Assembly: GCA_028701555.1 (NCBI GenBank)
Contig: JAQVQN010000208.1
Coordinates: 1 to 5,057 of the forward strand
Origin: Kiritimatiellia bacterium
GTDB taxonomy: Bacteria > Verrucomicrobiota > Kiritimatiellia > RFP12 > UBA1067
Direction: 5' to 3'
DNA length: 5,057 bases
Positions within the stretch are counted from its first letter, which is position 1. Every line of letters begins with the position of its first letter. Below the pieces are notes generated by a model, which was not told where the DNA came from, did no database searches, and was given only the letters and a program-made list of their open reading frames with translations. Both the position numbers and the translations under genes were made by a program. Shown here one piece after another: positions 1 through 5,057 of the stretch.

Positions 1-152
1 TCGGCAAGCTTGCCCTCGGCTTCCCGCCTGTCACTGGTTCCAGTGGTTCTAGTGAAGGTTTTGCCGTTTACCGTCCAGCGGGCAAACCATGTCCGGCCCC
101 GCAGTGTCAACGTTCCTTCACCCTTGCCTCTGCATCTCGCTTTCTTTGCCAT
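1..152 (-). CDS. Tyrosine recombinase / phage-type integrase, N-terminal fragment (runs off left edge)
   Basis: Reading the minus strand from the ATG at 152-150 gives 50 open codons up to the window edge. The peptide begins MAKKARCRGKGEGTL and continues with RGRTWFARWTVNGK (residues 18-31) and TTGTSDRREAEGKLA (36-50). The order G-x-G-(T/S)-(L/I), R-G-x-x-W-x-A-R-W, N-G-K, then T-G-T-x-x-(R/K)-R-E-A-E is typical of the N-terminal arm-DNA-binding domain of tyrosine site-specific integrases of phages and integrative elements. The catalytic R-H-R-Y domain would lie left of the window and cannot be seen. The start is supported by GGAAGGA (minus strand, complement of 162-168) 9 nt upstream. The position, about 125 bp from a truncated tRNA and reading away from it, is the usual int-next-to-att arrangement, so the likely role is integration and excision at that tRNA-Arg site. 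It could be a decayed remnant; only the N-terminus is seen, and it is intact. Confidence 0.82.
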   Translation of the reverse strand, partial: MAKKARCRGKGEGTLTLRGRTWFARWTVNGKTFTRTTGTSDRREAEGKLA

Positions 153-200
153 GTGTTACCGTCCTTCCCTAAGTTGTCCTTAATGGCCAAAAGGTAACAC
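153..200. repeat. 8-bp perfect inverted repeat enclosing the integrase ribosome binding site
   Basis: GTGTTACC at 153-160 is the exact reverse complement of GGTAACAC at 193-200, with 32 nt between. One arm abuts the integrase start codon and the purine-rich Shine-Dalgarno (complement of 162-168) lies inside the interval. In an integrase mRNA started upstream, the arms could pair and place the ribosome site in the loop. As DNA, they could be paired sites for a regulator or directionality factor. The repeat itself is directly visible; any function is inference. Confidence 0.5.
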
Positions 201-223
201 TTTAGGCGTATTAGATGCAAGTA

Positions 224-243
224 TGATAATCATAAAATTATCA
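224..243. repeat. 7-bp inverted repeat between integrase and attachment site
   Basis: TGATAAT (224-230) and ATTATCA (237-243) are perfect inverted copies around the 6-nt spacer CATAAA. The stretch sits in AT-rich DNA about 35 bp from the tRNA fragment, where integrase or excisionase arm sites or an operator often lie. On the minus strand it also includes TATGAT (complement of 229-234), a possible -10 box for the integrase, but no matching -35 is evident. There is no adjacent GC-rich stem, so it is not a normal terminator. Confidence 0.4.
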
Positions 244-277
244 ATCGACCAAAAACCGTAATGTTTATTCTATAAAA

Positions 278-327
278 ACGGATTTCTAATCCGTGGGTCG
301 CAGGTTCAAGTCCTGCCAGGGGCGCCA
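278..327 (+). other. Attachment site: displaced 3' half of tRNA-Arg(UCU)
   Basis: The segment folds as the 3' half of a tRNA. The anticodon stem is ACGGA/TCCGT (278-282, 290-294) around the 7-nt loop TTTCTAA, with anticodon TCT at 285-287 reading AGA. A 5-nt variable region GGGTC follows (295-299), then T stem GCAGG/CCTGC (300-304, 312-316) around TTCAAGT. The 3' acceptor strand CAGGGGC is at 317-323, the discriminator G at 324 and an encoded CCA at 325-327. The matching 5' acceptor strand (GCCCCTG) and a D arm do not occur upstream, where the sequence is AT-rich and unrelated. This cannot be a working tRNA by itself. It is best read as the att copy left after integration, with the intact gene rebuilt at the far end of the element. 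The exact crossover point needs the other end. Confidence 0.8.
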
Positions 328-621
328 TTCAAAAGACCGATAAAACTAGCAAATATATGGGTTTTTCGCATAAAATAGACATCATGGTCAAAACACGCAA
401 AGTAAATAAAAAAAGCCTTATGAAACCAACTAGTCGCCGAACGAGGATTGTCCGTTCTCGGCAAACTCTTTGATCGCGTACACGCCCATACAGTACCTTT
501 TGAGATATCATCCGTCACTAGGGCAATTGTGTCCGTCAGCAAGGCTCGGGGCTTATATAATCTGTTGCTTGTAGAACTCGGCATGGTATGATTGTCTCCG
601 TGCCAAAAAAAATGTATATTG
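328..621. other. Intergenic region between att site and ispF, no convincing gene
   Basis: About 290 bp with no supported gene. The left part (328-420) is AT-rich; the right part is more mixed. It holds an imperfect hairpin at 436-462 (arms GCC-GAAC-GGA and TCC-GTTC-GGC with small bulges, loop TTG) without a following T-run on the plus strand, and a TATAAT hexamer at 556-561. Short open frames occur on both strands, including a basic 29-codon frame at 384-470 (stop 471-473) and a minus-strand frame that runs into the tRNA fragment. None has a good ribosome site or a recognisable product. Confidence 0.55.
556..561 (+). promoter_or_regulatory. Candidate -10 box for the ispF operon
   Basis: A perfect TATAAT lies at 556-561, about 60 bp before the probable ispF start, in the only sizeable gap upstream of the operon. 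No good -35 is present at 16-18 bp; TTGTGT at 527-532 is too far (23-bp spacer), and there is no extended -10 TG. Transcription would start near 567. The position is sensible, but one hexamer in AT-rich DNA is weak evidence. Confidence 0.35.
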
Positions 622-1200
622 ATGCTGATGACACGTTCTGGAATAGGTTATGACAGCCACCGTTTCTTAGATGGGCGCAGGCTGGTGTTGGGCGGGGTGA
701 ATATCCCGTTCCACCGGGGGCTGTCCGGACACTCGGACGCGGATGTGCTTATACACGCCTTATGTGATGCTTTGCTGGGTGCTGTGGCCGATGGCGATAT
801 CGGGCAACATTTTCCTGACAACGACCCGCTTTGGAAGAATGCCGACAGCACAGTGCTTCTGAAAAATGTCGTGGAGTGCTTGTGCCGCAAGGGGTGGGGG
901 GTCGTTAACACCGACGTTACAGTAATCGCCGAGGCGCCAAAGCTGATGCCTTATATTCCGGCAATGCGTGCGCGTCTGGCCGAGGTTATGGGAATTGACA
1001 TTGCGTGCGTGTCAGTCAAAGCAAAGACTAACGAGGGCATGGATGCGGCTGGCCGCTGCGAGGGCATAATGGCAATGTCAGTTGCAACAGTTTTTTTCAA
1101 AGGTTCTGTTATCGGAGACAAGCCAACCACCCGGGGCTGCGCTCCGGGCGAAAACGAGGGTGATAACTTGAACATCGAACGTCGAACGTCGAAGTTATAG
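622..1200 (+). CDS. ispF: 2-C-methyl-D-erythritol 2,4-cyclodiphosphate synthase
   Basis: IspF cyclises 4-diphosphocytidyl-methylerythritol 2-phosphate to methylerythritol cyclodiphosphate with loss of CMP, in the cytosolic MEP pathway to isoprenoids. Counting from the ATG at 628, zinc ligands match the family: Asp9 and His11 in GIGYDSH, and His43 in HSDADVLIH. GDIGQHFPDNDP (57-68) and AKTNEGMDAAGRCEGI (132-147) match the substrate loops. The start is uncertain: ATG 622, ATG 628 and TTG 592 share the frame (stop TGA at 589-591) and none has a clear Shine-Dalgarno; family alignment favours 622 or 628. The core ends near residue 158, as usual. A tail of about 32 residues follows, unlike the family, and its last codons overlap a heptamer repeat. 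First gene of the operon, 10 bp before cysS. Confidence 0.95.
   Translation: MLMTRSGIGYDSHRFLDGRRLVLGGVNIPFHRGLSGHSDADVLIHALCDALLGAVADGDIGQHFPDNDPLWKNADSTVLLKNVVECLCRKGWGVVNTDVTVIAEAPKLMPYIPAMRARLAEVMGIDIACVSVKAKTNEGMDAAGRCEGIMAMSVATVFFKGSVIGDKPTTRGCAPGENEGDNLNIERRTSKL
1163..1198. repeat. GAACRTC tandem heptamers inside a 7-bp inverted repeat
   Basis: Three back-to-back copies of a 7-mer occur at 1170-1176 (GAACATC), 1177-1183 and 1184-1190 (both GAACGTC), and a partial fourth begins at 1191. They are flanked by the exact inverted pair ATAACTT (1163-1169) and AAGTTAT (1192-1198). The unit covers the last codons of ispF up to one base before the end of its stop codon. From memory, similar GAACRTC/TCGAACG heptamer strings are scattered between genes in several Verrucomicrobiota and Lentisphaerota genomes; I cannot check this here. 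Confidence 0.6.
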
Positions 1201-1210
1201 GTAAGGGAAA

Positions 1211-2617
1211 ATGCTAATTTACAACAGTCTTGCAAGGGACAAAGAGTCGATACAACCACTCGAGGATAATCATATCCGCATGTATACGTGCGGTCCGACG
1301 GTATACAACTTCGCGCACATCGGAAATTTCCGTGCCTACACGTTTGAAGACATTCTGAGGCGCACGCTGCTATTCAACGGTTACCGTGTCACGCAGGTCA
1401 TGAATCTAACTGACGTTGACGACAAGACCATACGCGGTGCCCTTGCGGCCGGCGTGTCTTTGAACGAATTCACGCATCCATTCATTAAAGCTTTTTTCGA
1501 GGATCTGACAAAACTCAATATTCAGAAAGCTGAATTCTATCCGTCTGCAACCGGGCATGTTCCAGAGATGATCGCCTTGATTGAAAAGCTCTTTGAACGC
1601 GGCCTTGCCTACAGGTCAGAAGACGGATCAGTATATTTCAACGTTGCGAATTTTGAAGGTTACGGCAAATTGTCGCGACTTGACCGAGCCAACCTCAGGG
1701 CCGGTGCCCGTGTGGCCCAAGATGAATACGAGAAAGAGAATTACGGAGATTTCGCTCTTTGGAAGGGTTGGGACGCGAGCGATGGCGACGTGATGTGGGA
1801 CTCACCGTGGGGCCGGGGACGCCCGGGCTGGCACTTGGAGTGTTCAGCCATGTCGATCAAGTATCTCGGCGAAACATTTGATCTGCACACCGGAGGTATC
1901 GACAACCTTTTTCCGCACCATGAAAATGAGATTGCGCAAGCTGAAGGTGCCACGGGCAAACCTTTTGTTCGCTACTGGATGCACTGTGCCCATTTGCGTG
2001 TCAATGGCGAAAAAATGTCCAAATCGCTCGGAAACTTCTTTACCTTGCGTGATCTATTGGGACAAGGATGGAGCGGTCGCGAGATTCGTTATGTTTTGAT
2101 CAATGGCCACTACCGACAGCCGTTAAACTTCACCTTTACGGCGCTTGAGGCAGCACGCGCCGCTTTGGCCCGCATAGACGGTTGCGTGGAAGCGCTTACC
2201 GAATTGGCATCTGGTGCTGAAACTGGAACTGCGCCGGACGCAATCGCCAAGGCGCTGAATGATTTCACGAAGGCCGTCAACGACGACCTAGGTATGCCAG
2301 AAGCCTTTGCGGCACTGTTTGCTTTGGTTCGAGAAAGCAACAGCTTGGTGCAACAGAAAAAGCTGAGCGCCGAAGCGGCAGCAGCGATCCTTGAGGTTTT
2401 TGACCGGATGGATACTGTGCTGGGGTTGGTGCGGTTCGGCAACGCCGACAATACGGGGGCCATACCTGCCGAGGTCGAGTTGCTTTTGAAGGAACGGGCT
2501 GCGGTGCGCGCGGCCAAAGATTGGGCTGGCTCAGACCGCATCAGGGAGCAACTCGCTTCGATGGGATGGGAGGTGCGTGACTCCAAGGATGGCCCGAAAG
2601 TGAGAAAGGTTACTTGA
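1211..2617 (+). CDS. cysS: Cysteinyl-tRNA synthetase (class I)
   Basis: CysRS charges tRNA-Cys with cysteine using ATP in the cytosol. The 468-residue length is normal for the family (E. coli 461). The Rossmann-fold catalytic domain opens with MYTCGPTVY (24-32) and the class I signature as HIGN (36-39), a common CysRS variant of HIGH. The zinc ligands that select the cysteine thiol are all present: Cys27, Cys211 in GWHLECS, and His236 and Glu240 in FPHHENE. KMSKS is at 268-272. The helical anticodon-binding region follows, and the short C-terminal segment ends in GWEVRDSKDGPKVRK. The ATG at 1211 gives the usual distance to CGPTVY and has TAAGGG at 1202-1207, though with only 3 nt of spacing. 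The gene starts 10 bp after ispF and its TGA overlaps the tmk start by one base. No missing residues. Confidence 0.98.
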   Translation: MLIYNSLARDKESIQPLEDNHIRMYTCGPTVYNFAHIGNFRAYTFEDILRRTLLFNGYRVTQVMNLTDVDDKTIRGALAAGVSLNEFTHPFIKAFFEDLTKLNIQKAEFYPSATGHVPEMIALIEKLFERGLAYRSEDGSVYFNVANFEGYGKLSRLDRANLRAGARVAQDEYEKENYGDFALWKGWDASDGDVMWDSPWGRGRPGWHLECSAMSIKYLGETFDLHTGGIDNLFPHHENEIAQAEGATGKPFVRYWMHCAHLRVNGEKMSKSLGNFFTLRDLLGQGWSGREIRYVLINGHYRQPLNFTFTALEAARAALARIDGCVEALTELASGAETGTAPDAIAKALNDFTKAVNDDLGMPEAFAALFALVRESNSLVQQKKLSAEAAAAILEVFDRMDTVLGLVRFGNADNTGAIPAEVELLLKERAAVRAAKDWAGSDRIREQLASMGWEVRDSKDGPKVRKVT

Positions 2618-3276
2618 TGAGGCGCGGTAAATTCATAACTTTCGAAGGGCCGGAGGGCAGTGGCAAGTCGACGCACATCAGGTTACTTGCGGATTTCCTG
2701 CGCGGGCATGGTGTTGATGTCAAGACCACCCGAGAGCCTGGAGGGACGGCGCTCGGCGAGTCAATACGCGGCTTGCTGCAGCACAACCACTCCGGCGAAG
2801 CGCCTGTGTCGCGTGCCGAGGTTCTGTTGTTCCTTGCCAGCCGCGCTCAGCACGTCGAAAGTTTCATTCGTCCGGCCTTGGCGCAAGGGTGCTGGGTTCT
2901 TTGCGACCGATTTGAGGATTCAACCTTCGCTTATCAGGGTTATGGAAGGGGCTTCGACCTTGGCGAGTTAAGGAGTGTTAACATCTTTGCGACCGACGGT
3001 CTGTGTCCGGACTTGACGGTGCTGCTGGACGTGGATACCGAAACGGGGCGAGATCGGTTAAAGCAGCGACACTCACTGAATGCTTCCGCTCCTGACAGGA
3101 TCGAACGTGAATGCGACGAGTTCCATCTCAGGTTGCGCGAGGGATTTCTAGAAATAGCACACAATGACCCGCAGAGATTTATCGTGGTATCTACGAACCG
3201 CGCGGCTTCGGAAGTTGCTGTGGAAATACGCGATGCGGTGTGCGCCCGCATGAAAGAGGCCCTTGATGCGTGTTGA
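2617..3276 (+). CDS. tmk: Thymidylate kinase (dTMP kinase)
   Basis: The enzyme phosphorylates dTMP to dTDP with ATP, the last committed step of dTTP supply. The 219-residue protein has the P-loop GPEGSGKST (11-19), the dTMP-binding REPGGT (39-44), the DR(Y/F/H) motif as DRF (97-99) followed by AYQGYGRG, and DRIE (160-163) in the lid. The P-loop has no Arg after its acidic residue, and basic residues sit in the lid (149-151, 161), which resembles the E. coli-like type II pattern. I chose ATG 2617 over TTG 2614: it forms TGATG with the cysS stop and has GAAAGG (2604-2609) 7 nt upstream. The 3' end overlaps holB by 11 bp. Translation is therefore probably coupled on both sides. No oddities. Confidence 0.97.
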   Translation: MRRGKFITFEGPEGSGKSTHIRLLADFLRGHGVDVKTTREPGGTALGESIRGLLQHNHSGEAPVSRAEVLLFLASRAQHVESFIRPALAQGCWVLCDRFEDSTFAYQGYGRGFDLGELRSVNIFATDGLCPDLTVLLDVDTETGRDRLKQRHSLNASAPDRIERECDEFHLRLREGFLEIAHNDPQRFIVVSTNRAASEVAVEIRDAVCARMKEALDAC

Positions 3277-4246
3277 TGAAACATTTGAGATGATACGGCA
3301 CGCGATAGCATCCGGGCGTCCTGCACACGGCTATCTGGTCACTGGACCAGTCCGAGGCGGTGCCATGGACTTGGTCATACGAGTTCTGCAACTGCTTTTC
3401 TGCAGTTCTGCAACAAAACCATGCCTAGCATGCGAGGGTTGCAGACGCGTAGCCGAAAGGACAGAGGGAGATATTCACTGGATATTTCCAGAGTTAAAGA
3501 CGCGCGTGATCGGCGTGGAACAGATGCGAGAAAAGCTTCTCAACGAGATCAGTAAAACCTCTTTCTCAGGAGGATGGAAGGCCGGCGTTCTGGTGGGGGC
3601 GGACCGGATGAAGGAAGCTTCTGCTAACGCCTTTCTCAAGACGCTTGAAGAGCCGCCTGACCGCACGCTTTTTTTTCTGCTTTCTGACGCTCCGCAGCAA
3701 CTGTTGCCTACGATTGTTTCACGCTGCCAGCGCATTGACCTTTACGACGAGAGTGAGTTAGCCTACCCTTTGAAAGTACGAGTGATCGAAGCGCTAGCCA
3801 GTAATCAATGCGGGGGATCGCTGGAGAATCTGTCTGTCGCATCTGAGTTGACCGCCATACTTGAGGAACTTAAAGATGCGGCGGAGATGTTGGTTAAAAC
3901 GGAAAAGGGTGAAGACTGGCTTGAGGATGACGAAAAAGTTTTCAAAGCCAAAGTCTCGTCACGTTATCGAGAGATGCGCAATGACTTTTTAAGAGTAATT
4001 ATGCGTTGGTTTCGTGACCTTTGCAGTGTTAAATGTGGAAGTGACCAGTCGTTGCTGTATTTCCCAGAGCGCATCGATGTGTATGGCGAACGGGCCAAAA
4101 GATTGACTTTAGCTCAGGTGTTATACAATCTCGACGCGGTTGAAGAGTTGGCACGTAAATTTGAGAAAAACATTCCGGAAGAGATTCTTTTGGCATATAC
4201 TGTTGACCGGTTAAAACATGGTTCATCCAAAGAGGGAAAACTTTAA
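3266..4246 (+). CDS. holB: DNA polymerase III delta' subunit (clamp loader)
   Basis: Delta' is the rigid stator subunit of the clamp loader that opens and loads the beta sliding clamp at replication forks. The 326-residue protein is near the E. coli length (334). It has an AHGYLVTGP opening (20-28), then a four-Cys zinc module (Cys46, Cys53, Cys56, Cys59 in C-x6-C-x2-C-x2-C). The Walker-B-like strand and AAA+ helix VLVGADRMKEASANAFLKTLEEPP start at 108, and SRC is at 152-154. The P-loop position reads GPVRGGAMD and lacks GK(S/T), so the protein probably does not hydrolyse ATP, as known for delta'. This separates it from the motor subunit DnaX. The C-terminal helical domain is less conserved. 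Start ATG 3266 has AAAGAGG (3253-3259) 6 nt upstream; TTG 3263 is the alternative. It lies between tmk and ricT, a common bacterial neighbourhood. Confidence 0.93.
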   Translation: MRVDETFEMIRHAIASGRPAHGYLVTGPVRGGAMDLVIRVLQLLFCSSATKPCLACEGCRRVAERTEGDIHWIFPELKTRVIGVEQMREKLLNEISKTSFSGGWKAGVLVGADRMKEASANAFLKTLEEPPDRTLFFLLSDAPQQLLPTIVSRCQRIDLYDESELAYPLKVRVIEALASNQCGGSLENLSVASELTAILEELKDAAEMLVKTEKGEDWLEDDEKVFKAKVSSRYREMRNDFLRVIMRWFRDLCSVKCGSDQSLLYFPERIDVYGERAKRLTLAQVLYNLDAVEELARKFEKNIPEEILLAYTVDRLKHGSSKEGKL

Positions 4247-4247
4247 A

Positions 4248-5057
4248 ATGCAGCCAGTGGCGCGTGTCAGAATGCCTGAAAAGGGAGTGTTCAATTGTCG
4301 GTTGCCTGAGACGTTGTCACTTTTGCCTGGCGATAATTGCATTGTTGAGCTTGATTACGGCCTTGATGAAGGCTGCGCCCTAGAAATATTCGGTTTTCAC
4401 GACGAAGTAGATGCTGCTGAAAAGCTCCCGAGTTTCCGTGTGGTCCGTAAATTATCCCTTGAGAATGACGCGCGTCTTAAAGAGAATGAGTCGCTGGCAG
4501 ATAAGGCTAAGCAAGCTTTTATGCTTTCGGTCAGCACTGAAAAGACGCACGTTAAGATTCTGCACATGCGTTTTTCATACGGACGTGATAAGTTATTCAT
4601 AAGGTATGCGGCTGCCGTACCGGTTGATTTGAGGCGTTTCGTAGGACAATTGCAGCGAGATTTCAAAACCCATGTTGATTTGTGGCAGGTAGGCGTCAGG
4701 GATGAGGCCGCACTCGTAGGGTGTATCGGGCCTTGCGGACGTGCGGTTTGCTGTTGCTCATGGCAGCAGCAGTTCCCGGGGGTGAACGTGCACATGGCAA
4801 GGGTTCAGGACATTTCGCTAAACCCGATCACGCTGAATGGCAGTTGCGGCAGACTCAAATGTTGCCTGCGCTTTGAATATGATCAATACAGAGAAGTCGA
4901 GTCGTCTTTACCGGGACACGGAAGTGTGGTTAAGTTGCCTGAACTTGAAAATATTATTACTCACGTAGTCGGGCGCGATATCATGAACGGCTTGTTGACA
5001 GTCAGGACTGACGATGGGCGTTTCTTTACGGTAAAGGCTAGTGAAGTTGTGACGGTA
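4248..5057 (+). CDS. ricT: PSP1-domain protein of the RicT/YaaT family (runs off right edge)
   Basis: A frame of 270 codons is open from ATG 4248 to the window edge without a stop. Residues about 100-215 carry the PSP1 core: FIRYAAAVPVDLRRF, VGVRDEAALVGCIGPCGR (148-165), the Cys run 168-170, then VHMARVQDISLNPITLNG and CGRLKCCLRFEY (200-211). These match B. subtilis RicT, which with RicA and RicF forms the Fe-S-cluster Y-complex that stimulates RNase Y-dependent mRNA maturation and affects competence, biofilm and sporulation. Cysteines 159, 163, 168-170, 200, 205 and 206 are candidate cluster ligands. Whether the RicA/RicF partners exist in this organism cannot be seen. RicT is about 275 residues, so little may be missing, although tails vary. 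ATG 4248 follows the holB stop by 1 bp; the nearest Shine-Dalgarno-like AGAGGG (4231-4236) is rather far, so coupling to holB is likely. Confidence 0.9.
   Translation, partial: MQPVARVRMPEKGVFNCRLPETLSLLPGDNCIVELDYGLDEGCALEIFGFHDEVDAAEKLPSFRVVRKLSLENDARLKENESLADKAKQAFMLSVSTEKTHVKILHMRFSYGRDKLFIRYAAAVPVDLRRFVGQLQRDFKTHVDLWQVGVRDEAALVGCIGPCGRAVCCCSWQQQFPGVNVHMARVQDISLNPITLNGSCGRLKCCLRFEYDQYREVESSLPGHGSVVKLPELENIITHVVGRDIMNGLLTVRTDDGRFFTVKASEVVTV

Larger units (their letters stand above)
1..327. mobile_element. End of an integrated genetic element inserted at tRNA-Arg(UCU)
   Basis: An integrase N-terminus on the minus strand, an AT-rich intergenic stretch with inverted repeats, and an isolated tRNA 3' half follow each other in the order expected at one end of a prophage, integrative conjugative element or genomic island. 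The element must extend left beyond the window. The right boundary is within the tRNA fragment (about 278-327), because that segment is the part shared between attL and attR. The element type cannot be told from the visible part. Inference rests on known tRNA-targeting by tyrosine integrases plus the two sequence features seen here. Confidence 0.72.

Noticed and set aside
229..257. Integrase promoter on the minus strand using TATGAT (complement of 229-234)
   Set aside because: No -35-like hexamer at a workable distance; the sequence at the 17-bp position reads GGTTTT.
278..327. Complete or intron-containing tRNA-Arg gene
   Set aside because: No 5' acceptor strand complementary to CAGGGGC and no D arm anywhere upstream in the window on the plus strand; only the 3' half is present.
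306..584. Minus-strand 92-codon open frame across the intergenic region
   Set aside because: It runs into the tRNA fragment, shows no recognisable domain and has no supporting ribosome site; most likely chance.
421..591. Plus-strand frame open between TGA 421 and TGA 589-591 (possible TTG start at 448)
   Set aside because: A run of under 60 codons with no good start, no spaced Shine-Dalgarno and no family resemblance; expected by chance.
1170..1190. CRISPR-like short repeats
   Set aside because: Only three contiguous 7-mers with no spacers and no cas genes; a simple tandem repeat.
2110..2676. Long (188-codon) minus-strand frame opposite cysS
   Set aside because: Shadow of the strongly supported cysS gene; serine/alanine-rich composition is typical of antisense frames in GC-rich codon use.
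3266..4246. Broken P-loop in holB as a sign of a decayed gene or DnaX paralogue
   Set aside because: Loss of GK(S/T) is normal for the non-hydrolysing delta' subunit, and the zinc cysteines and SRC motif are intact.

Overview
The window joins two unrelated pieces of DNA. At the left (about 1-327) is the end of an integrated mobile element. It has the first 50 codons of a tyrosine-recombinase-like integrase reading off the left edge on the minus strand, an AT-rich stretch with inverted repeats, and then the 3' half only of a tRNA-Arg with anticodon UCU, ending in an encoded CCA. The 5' half of the tRNA (acceptor 5' strand, D arm) is absent from the window. This is the displaced copy of the tRNA end left when an element inserts at a tRNA gene, so I read it as one attachment site, with the element lying to the left and host chromosome starting at about 328.

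From about 622 to the right edge is a tight, co-directional plus-strand housekeeping operon. In order it holds ispF (MEP isoprenoid pathway), cysS (cysteinyl-tRNA synthetase), tmk (dTMP kinase), holB (clamp-loader subunit delta') and a ricT/YaaT-type PSP1-domain gene that is still open at the edge. Spacing is 10 bp for ispF-cysS, 1 bp overlap for cysS-tmk, 11 bp overlap for tmk-holB and 1 bp gap for holB-ricT, which suggests one transcript with translational coupling. I see no terminator between the genes. The tmk-holB-ricT order resembles the Bacillus subtilis tmk-yaaQ-yaaR-holB-yaaT cluster. It groups dTTP supply, replisome loading and an iron-sulfur RNA-processing factor; ispF and cysS supply isoprenoids and translation.

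Between the att site and ispF (328-621) there is no convincing gene. There is a candidate -10 box (556-561), an imperfect hairpin (436-462) and a short, very basic reading frame of doubtful reality.

The organism is a bacterium of roughly balanced GC content. The HIGN form of the CysRS signature, the in-phase GAACRTC heptamer repeat at the end of ispF, and the cysS-tmk-holB-ricT order would fit the Verrucomicrobiota/Lentisphaerota/Kiritimatiellota part of the PVC group. This is a low-confidence guess from memory. No wholly novel system is visible; the most notable item is the mobile-element boundary at the tRNA, whose cargo lies outside the window.
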